DNA of 64,000 bases. Source: Kingdonia uniflora. Lineage: Eukaryota; Streptophyta; Magnoliopsida; Ranunculales; Circaeasteraceae. The translations under genes were made by a program, and so were the position numbers. A model generated the notes under the pieces. That model was not told where the DNA came from. It was given only the letters and a program-made list of their open reading frames with translations, and made no database searches. The stretch covers positions 1,240,001 through 1,304,000 of the forward strand of contig JACGCM010001594.1 of the NCBI GenBank assembly GCA_014058105.1, given 5' to 3'. This document shows, piece after piece, positions 57,030 through 64,000 of this stretch (within the stretch, counting starts at the first letter, position 1; each line of letters starts with the position of its first letter).

Positions 57030-57632
57030 TGTAGGGACCAGATTTTGCAAAGCTCAAAATAGCTTGAAATCGATCCTTACACCAAGAACTACTATGACAA
57101 GAATTAAATAAGGGATAACACTTGACACAAGGGGTTTTAGCGTGGAAAACCTGTAAATAGGTAAAAAACCACTACCTCGAGTGAAGGATTTTATTAAAGT
57201 AGTATTATTGCTTAAGATAGAGAAAGAATCTGATTACAAGAGTTAATCTAAGAAAAAATAGCTAGAGATCAGATAATTTGTGTGTATAGAATTGTCTGTC
57301 ACTCATCTTGTGTCTTTAGGAGCCCTGCCCTTTTATAGACCCTACTCTCAGCTTGACATCGTTATTGAACACGTTCTCCTGAAAGTGGGAGTCATGGGCA
57401 GTTGAGTTTGTAATTGCTAGCTCGTGGGTGACAGGTGTATGTTAACATGTTATGTTTACATCTGTTGTGGATGACCCACGTTCTGCTTGAGTTCGTGGTC
57501 GATGTGTAACTGTTGATGTGCATGTAACGTGTTTGTTTATGCGTGAATTTGGTACTGGATAAGATCGAGTCTTCCAGAGCTCGAGGTATAGATGAGATCG
57601 AGTGTCCATAGCTCTAGGGATAAGTCTCTATA
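57030..57632 (-). mobile_element. Solo LTR of the E2/E3 family
   Basis: 603 bp, reverse strand TATAGAGACTTATCC (canonical start TGTAGGGACTTATCC with two G-to-A changes) to CCCTACA. It is flanked by perfect CATGT duplications at 57025-57029 and 57633-57637. It holds the conserved CTCGAGGTAGTGGTTTTTT box at 57168-57188. No internal sequence remains. Confidence 0.9.
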
Positions 57633-57637
57633 CATGT

Positions 57638-58774
57638 GCCTTAGTTTTTACTGAAGTGTTCCACATGGATAAGTATACTGGATGTTCAATAACCACGTAA
57701 ATAAATTTTGATTAACACACATAACACTAACTAGGCAGGATTGCTAAAACAGTATAACGACCACAAAATCTCTGATAAAAGGTATTGAAATGCATGTGTG
57801 ATCGCTATGACGTTAGTTTTCCATCCCAAAGGAGTGATAGTTTGCTACTATATATTTCATTAGAAATCGCTTGAAAAGTAGTCAATTTCCTTTCTTACTT
57901 ATTTTTAATTCTTAACTGCAGGGTTGGGCTATGGATTGATATTTTAGATCCTTCTATTCCAATACAATTAAATGCTCAAATCTCAGCTCAGCTATTTACA
58001 TATGAGTCATCTTAAATATATACAAAAAATGAGTTAGAAATTTGAATATTAATCTAGACATACTAAATGCAAGCTTTGAATCAAAATTACTTAATGGATA
58101 CACTTACGAGCTTAATGGGCAACAGATGCTACATTCAGATAAAACATGCCAAAAGTTCAATTTCTGATCTTTTGCCCAACCTCAAACTTTCCATCTAGAA
58201 CATGGACGACAATCTTAATTTTACTCAATACAAAAATTTAACAAAAATCAATGTTTTAACATCTTAACCATCTCTACATTTCTCTAGGTAATTAGTGGAA
58301 AATCTTTTCGAACAATCTTAATACAATCTCTTGGTAATTAACCAAAATCAATCTTAATACAATCAAACTAACTGATCACATAAATCTTTGTTTAGCCCCC
58401 TAAAAAATCTATTTTCAATAAATCAAACTTCAATCTCCTTCCAATAAAAAAAACCCCTCCAAATCTAAAAGATAAGGATGATTTAAAAATAGTATGACTA
58501 AATAAACCCGCAATTTCCATAATATAAAAAAAAAACACCATCCAATAGGCAATCAAATGATAGTAAAAATTATTAAAACTTATAAAGGCAATTTGTTTCA
58601 CCAAATCTCACCATAATTAAATTAGACAATTCAAAATTAGACCATATTCTGATATGGGATTGAACCAAATTAGGGTTCTGGGAATGAAATGCAATGGGTT
58701 TACTAAGATGAGAAATTGATTAAGGAGGATCTGAGTATTTTTTAGACTTTTCTTAAAGTCTATTCGAACAGACT
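57638..58774. other. CACTA interior, unassigned
   Basis: AT-rich with scattered CCAAAATCAATC-type words. No domain recognised. Confidence 0.3.
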
Positions 58775-59242
58775 TTACACCCCTTTGTATTCGAATATAC
58801 TTCTTTTTCTATTCAAATAAACAAATGTCTGAGTGTTCTAGTCTATTCAAAAACACTTCTTTTTGTTCGAATATACTTTTATTTCTATTCGAAGAAAGAC
58901 CTGTCTAAGTATTCTGTTCGAATACACTTCTTTCAGTTTGAATAGAAGCATGTTCTGTTTAAACAGAGACACGATTCAGCCTATTATTCTAGGCGTTTAT
59001 GGGTATAATTGTCTTAATTTTGTAACTATGAATTTTTAACCCTCATAAAGGGGCAAGGCTAGGAAAAAGAAGATGATGTTTGATCAATCAAAGTTCTAAG
59101 AGCTCAGGGTTTTAGAGTAATTTGATTGTAATTAATTTTGATTAAGTAATTGAAGCTTTAAAAAGGAATTCTCCTACTAATTTTGTGTGTTCTTTGCAGT
59201 ATTCGTTTATTTAGGGTTTCTCAATTTGTATTGTGGATTAAG
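58775..59242 (+). mobile_element. LTR of a TTCGAA-rich gypsy family, forward copy
   Basis: Same family as 29273-29775 in the other orientation. An array of TATTCGAATA/TGTTCGAAC words at 58760-58940 is followed by the GGGGCAAGGCTAGGAAAAAG leader and ends before TGGTATCAGTG (59243), a near match to the iMet primer site. The left end may lie slightly further left, near 58741. Confidence 0.7.
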
Positions 59243-60295
59243 TGGTATCAGTGTTTTAGTAATGATTCTCAAGGGTAATTGTGATTTATGGTCTCTGCAC
59301 GTGACCGATCCAAGCAAATGAATGAGAAGCTAGTAAATTCGGTGAAGATTCACCGAAAACTTAACTAAAAAAAGGCAAATTTGGAGATGGGCAATTCTGA
59401 AGATCGACTCATAACTTTGGAAACAAAAGTTTTTGACCTAACTACTACTTTAGGAGAGTTGGTAGAGCAATTACTTCTCATGAACCTCACACATGCTTTC
59501 GCTTCGGTAAAACTGGGAGTACGCTCGAAGAAGAAAGAGGTTCTAGAGGAGATAGAAACGGGGATATTGATGAAATAAATAGCAATTCTAGTAATGCCAA
59601 ATTTGTCAAGGAGCGTTCGGGTATTGGTAACTTAATAAATCCTATGCATAATCTTCGTATCAACTTTAAGATTGAAATTCTGGTTTTCAATGGCTTAATC
59701 GATGCCGAGAAGTTGGATAATTGGTTAGATAGGTTAGAGACCTATTTTTCTATTTATGAATATTCTAACGCTCAGAAAATTTGCTTTTCTACATTGAAAT
59801 TTGTAAGTCATGCACTCACGTGGTAGAAGTCCTTATCGGAAATGTCACAAAGTAGGAAATTTATGCTGGAAAGAGTTCAAGGTGTTAGTGAGGAAGTAAT
59901 TTTATCCAGTTGGGTATGAACAAGAGCGATATGGTACAAATGGCACAATTTGTGCCAAAAGTTTGGGCAATCCGTACAATTTACTACGGAGTTTCATAAC
60001 AAAGCGTTAGTTTTGGATATTGATATAGATGAGTATGAGGTGCTCATAAAATATACTGGGGGTTTGTCAGAGTCCATAAGAAGAGAGTTAAAGCTCTTTA
60101 ATGTGGAAAATATCAAAGATGTTACCGTTAAAGCAATTGTTATTAAAGGCAAGTACTTGAAGAGTGATAAGAGCAAGTCGGGGTACAAGTCTAATTGGAA
60201 GAATGAGCATAAAGGGGAGTCTAAAGGAGAGGGGTCTTTATTTAAGGGCAATTACTGTAATTATTGTAAGGCTAATAGGCACATTAGCCTTACAA
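59243..60295 (+). pseudogene. Gypsy gag fragment after the iMet primer site
   Basis: After TGGTATCAGTGTTTTAG, forward frames encode a coiled-coil start (SEDRLITLETKVFDLTTTL, 59381-59578), the gag core (FNGLIDAEKLDNWLDRLETYF, then FTTEFHNKALVLDIDIDEYE and FVNGLSESIRREL-type words to 60230) and the start of a CCHC knuckle (YCNYCKANRH). It breaks off at about 60295, where CACTA sequence resumes. Pol and the second LTR are missing. Gag type with an iMet primer suggests a chromovirus-like or related lineage; not certain. Confidence 0.8.
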
Positions 60296-62349
60296 TGATT
60301 ATTTCCCTAGCCGCAACGAGAGGGGGCCTTCGGAATGAAAGTCTTATTCCCTTTACATTGTAGCCATAATTATTTCCTTATTTTCAAATCCTCCAGGTCC
60401 TTGCGATCTTTAATACCATCCTTTGTTTTTCCTTTAGTCCCCGTTATTGTTATTATGGTGATTGAAGCAAAGTTACTTTCCGCATGCATTACATCAAGAT
60501 TATGCGACATAGGTAGATACTTCACATATTAAATAAATTAGAATGCATACTTTAACATCTAATATGTATTGATTCTACCAAAGTAATTTCTTACCTTCCA
60601 ATAAGGCAAAACGAATAAGACTGTTTTCTTTGACCAAGGAGTCAGATCCTTATCTTTATTTGCTGCTCTTTTTCTCTTTTCTCCCACTTTTCCCCCTTCT
60701 ACTACTAGCTTATCTACTCTGCTTAATGCCTTTAAACCAGTCAAACGTATTGGTGCCCTTCTATGTTCCTCAGACCCATTAAACTGTGATTTTTATTTCC
60801 TAAAAGGGTGATCAGCTGGTAGAAATCTCCTAGTATTCATATAAACATGCTTACATCTATATTTTAACCTCTTTGAGGATATGTTTTCGCTACAAATTGG
60901 ACACCCAAATTTTCCTCCAGTTTTACAACCAGAGATATGTCCATATGCTGAAAAATCATTGATCGTCCATAATACGATTGCTTTCATTGTAAACATTGTC
61001 TTCTCATGAGCATCATAAGTTAAGATACCATTATCCCACAAATCTTTTAATTCTGCAACCAATCGTTGGAGGTAAACATCGATGTCTTTTCCTGGACCAC
61101 TCTTACCCAGAATAAGTAGCGTTAGAAGAGTAAAATCTTTTCGCATGCATAAAGATGGTGGAAGATTGTAGGGGACTATCATCACTGGCCAACAACTATA
61201 TGAATTGCTATTATTGCCAAATGGGTTGAACCCGTCTGTAGTTAGTCCAAGACAAAAACCCCGTGGGTCTTTCAAAAATTCAAGGTACCTAATATTTAAT
61301 CATTTCCAACACGAAGAATCTATGGGATGGACGCATAATGCCATCATTTGATGCCCCTTTATCATGTCATTTCATACTCTCAGTAATCCATGGAATATTG
61401 AGAAAGAAAATAAAAAGACATAATGCCTATTTAGTTGGTCATGTTTATAAAATAAATATACAAGTTGTAAAGATTAACACGAACCTATCAAACCTTTTCA
61501 ACCTGGGTGTTAAGGGAAAATACTTCAAAACCTTTACTGGTACCTTTCTTGATTTTTTCCTCACAAGGAACTCGGATGTCCATCTACTTACACCACATAT
61601 GAGATAGTTTTCCTTGGTCTTATGCTCCCTTCAATACAATATACAGTTGTTCGGGCACGCATCAATATTATCATAATCCATACCTAAACACTTAATCATC
61701 TTCTTAGCAACATACATACTTTCTGGTAAAGTGTTACCTTTAGGAAATAGTCGTTTCAACAAAACTAACAACATTGTGAAACCAGTATCGGACAATTGAC
61801 AAGTTGATTTCAAACTTATTAACTCAATTGTTGCCGACAAAATTGTATCTTTTGGTAAGCATGAAGGGTTAGTGAATGGTAAGTATCATCCTTTAACTTT
61901 TGAAACTTGATTTATTCCTCAGGAAATTCATTAACACCTACATAAAGCCCATCTTCTTGTGCGCCTTCGTTAAGGCCTTCTGGTTGCTTATAACCGAATG
62001 TATCATCAACTAAATCAACTGTTCTTGGTCGCACAATGCCATCATGTTGAGTAATAAATGGTTCATTAGGATTCTCAATGTGTGCATCAACAGTTGTATC
62101 TTTGGACTCCCCGTGAAAATACCATGTCGTATATGACTGATCTATACCATTAGTTATTAAATGAGTTCTTATTTTATCAACTTCCTTTACCCCATTGACA
62201 AAAGGATATTTATTACAGGGACAATATGATGTATTTCCTAAAGTTTGTTTTACATAATCAATGAACGACCCAATGCCATTGAGGAAATCATAAGTCAATC
62301 TACTTTCTTTCATCCAATTCTTGTTCAAATTCGAGGAAGACATATTCAC
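60296..62349 (-). pseudogene. CACTA tnp2 transposase
   Basis: Reverse-strand exons. Start at 62349 with the transposase-associated domain (WMKESRLTYDFLNGIGSFIDY, CPCNKYPFVN). Then SDTGFTMLLVLLKRLFPKGN and CPNNCILY (61631-61840). The tnp2 core (60793-61275) has LTTDGFNPFGNNSNSYSCWP, DIDVYLQRLVAELKDLW, WTINDFSAYGHISG and FGCPIC. Further blocks are SVLFVLPYW-like (60559-60744) and HNLDVMHAESN with GTKGKTKDGI (60390-60520). Stops and shifts separate blocks; the C-terminus is lost at the gypsy junction. It would cut and join transposon ends. Confidence 0.9.
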
Positions 62350-62396
62350 AAAACTTCAATATCTCTGGCTAAAGCAAAATAATCCTAAAGTGGGAA
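62350..62396 (-). other. CACTA 5' leader, cut by an LTR
   Basis: Forty-seven bases of reverse-strand leader before the transposase start. No CACTA terminus is reached before the LTR begins. Confidence 0.4.
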
Positions 62397-64000
62397 TGTA
62401 ATGTCCCAGATTTTCGGGTTATTTTTATTATTTATTATTAAGTATTATTATTATTATTATTTCTCCACGTTAAGTTCCGCACATATATTCTGTATGTACT
62501 TTTTCATCTATTATGCATCCATTTATTCCTTTCGACAGGTTTTGTATGTTAGATTTCTTTTATGTAGTTTCGGTGGTACGGTGGTTACTCGGAGGAGGAG
62601 GTGGTGTTGTGGCCTTGGGAACCCCTAGATGGGTTAGTGGTGATGTTTGTTTGATGTGTTTATGATTTGGTGTGGTTTCGGTGAGCCGTTGGATTGGCCG
62701 ATAGGTTTTCGGAGTTTTCCGAGCAAAGATTCATTTTGGGGGGTTTAGGCGTTTTGGTGGCCGTAAGGCGGTGGAGGTGGTGTTTATACCTTGAGAAACC
62801 TTGTTAGGTTTGTAGTAGTGTTTGTGTGGTAGTGTTGGTGGTTTGGTATGATTTTGGGGTGTCCGGGGTTGGCCGTTAGGTTTTCAGGGTTTTCCTTCTT
62901 ACAGTTTCTATTCATTGTTCAGAAAAGATTCTCTATATTCGAAAAAAATTTATCTTACTCGAATATTTTTGGCAGAGAAAATATATTCGAATATTTTTTT
63001 ATCTTACTCAAATATTTTTGGCAGAGAAAATATATTCGAATATTTTTAAAAATATTCGAATATTTCTGGTGAACAAAAAAAATCAGTTTTTCCTTTTAAG
63101 CCTAAAAATGGGTTTTGGTTGCTTTAAAACTTTTTTTTTCTCTCTCTCTCCTCTCCCAAAATCAAACCCAAATCCTTCCCAAACTTAAATCCTCTCCTCT
63201 TCCACAAACTCTTATCAAATCTGTTCCCTCGCTCCAGATCCCTCGCCAAGCTTCGCCGCGATCTTTGTCATTATCCTAGGTGATAAATTCTTTATTCTTT
63301 TCCGTCCATTTTCGTTCGATTCGGCATAGAGTTTGATTTCAAGGGTTTGTGATTGAGGGGATTTGTTTGGGCTTGCATTGTTGGTGATTTGGGGTTTGCA
63401 GCGTTTGCGATTATCGCAGGTATTGGGTTTGATTGTGGGTTATGATTGTTGAAGGATTTGGGTGTTCGGTGGTGGTGATTGGTTGGGTTGCGTGCGATAT
63501 CTGTGGCATTGCAGTTGAGTTGTCCTGTAATTCAGGTGATTTGTTCCGATTTCGGTTTTGGTGAAAATCCTCAGTTTTAGGGTTTGTGATCGTGGGGTAA
63601 TTTTAGGGTTTGTGGTTATTGGGTTTTTGTTGATTTATGGAGTTGTGATGGTTGCAGGTATTGGGTTTGACGATGGTGGTGTTGTTTGGGTTGTTGTGAT
63701 GGCTGCGGTGTTGCGGTTGGGTTGTTCCGTGATTCGGGTGGCATGTCCGCGAGATGCTGTCGTTGGAGCTTCGGGTTGCTTGCTCGGATTGATTCTACTG
63801 GAGCATTTCATCGGGTTATAGGCGAGTTTTAACTTCCTGAATAACTAGATTATTATGTTAATTCGTGAGTTATAGAAATGCATAGTTTAGTACATTATAT
63901 CTGTGACTAGGTTAGTATGTGGGTTAATTGCTTATGACACTTTACTAGTTATCTGTTTAGCATTACCTTAGACGAGAGTATTTAAGGGTTTGATAAGTTA
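62397..64000 (+). mobile_element. Long LTR, partial, related to the solo LTR at 18566
   Basis: Begins TGTAATGTCCCAG (the other copy begins TGTAGTGTCCCG) and runs past the window end. Shared order of parts: T/A-rich start, GTGGAGG-type G-rich block, TTCGAA-containing array (62935-63070), C/T-rich leader (63130-63240), a GTGATA donor-like site at 63280, TTGCAGGTATTGGGTT, GTTGTTCCGTGA and TATAGGCGAG at 63817. No protein is encoded; the 63558-63821 frame is a by-product. Class gypsy is inferred. Confidence 0.65.

Larger units (their letters stand above)
55492..62396 (-). mobile_element. CACTA (En/Spm) transposon with nested insertions
   Basis: The left end is CACTACAAGATTTTTT, the terminal motif of plant CACTA elements, next to ATG, a candidate 3-bp target duplication. 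Subterminal repeats follow to 55810. The tnp2 transposase is read on the reverse strand from 62349 down to about 60296. A solo LTR (57030-57632) and a gypsy LTR-gag piece (58775-60295) are nested within. The other terminus is not visible: the sequence runs into another LTR at 62397. Confidence 0.8.

Noticed and set aside
62401..62628. 75-codon frame rich in Tyr and Phe
   Set aside because: It is a translation of TTATTA repeats inside the LTR start.
63558..63821. 87-codon hydrophobic protein at the window end
   Set aside because: The frame falls in the LTR leader, G/T-rich and not conserved with the related LTR at 18566.

Overview
The window is nuclear DNA from a flowering plant, most likely a eudicot. 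The evidence is nested Ty3/gypsy and Ty1/copia retrotransposons, an L1-type LINE, a CACTA transposon with a tnp2 transposase, and decayed pieces of plant host genes: a NAC factor, folylpolyglutamate synthase and a plant mobile domain protein. I see no intact host gene. Almost every coding stretch is broken by stops or frameshifts, so this is old repeat-rich intergenic DNA. The species cannot be named from the sequence.

Layout. Positions 1-2392: 5' end of a reverse-strand gypsy element with its LTR (907-2100), inserted in a small iMet-primed LTR element (LTR 2222-2392). Positions 2596-14292: element E1, an 11.7-kb reverse-strand Tat-like Ty3/gypsy element with 508/507-bp LTRs. Positions 14293-24835: element E2, a reverse-strand relative without its 3' LTR and without its RT core, split in its RNase H by a 2,330-bp solo LTR (18566-20895). 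Positions 24836-29272: non-coding debris with ACGT-rich minisatellites and a copia LTR. Positions 29273-29775: gypsy LTR. Positions 29880-32243: LINE fragment. Positions 32309-33347: broken plant mobile domain gene. Positions 34907-48691: element E3, a 13.8-kb forward Tat-like element with 522/523-bp LTRs and a perfect ACTAA target duplication, inserted in a copia LTR whose remaining body runs to about 50330. Positions 50578-51345: intron-less FPGS pseudogene. Positions 51772-53648: 380-bp direct repeats around a NAC gene fragment. Positions 54985-55491: copia LTR pieces. Positions 55492-62396: CACTA element (transposase on the reverse strand) carrying a tRNA-like relic, a solo LTR with CATGT duplications, and a gypsy LTR-gag fragment. 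Positions 62397-64000: start of another long LTR.

How the parts work together. E1, E2 and E3 share gag, aspartic protease, RT/RNase H, an extra archaeal-type RNase H and integrase, the order expected of the Tat lineage. Between pol and the 3' LTR, E1 and E3 carry a second, opposite-strand gene with its own TATA box, short first exon, GT splice donor, a conserved globular domain and a coiled-coil tail. E2 keeps the tail half. E1 and E3 also have smaller antisense ORFs nearer the 3' LTR. Each element has its own tandem array between the integrase stop and the end of the antisense gene. This repeated antisense compartment is the most interesting structure in the window. Extra ORFs, some antisense, are known from Tat-lineage elements in general. 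The promoter layout, the cysteine motif and the additional antisense ORFs seen here are what merit follow-up.
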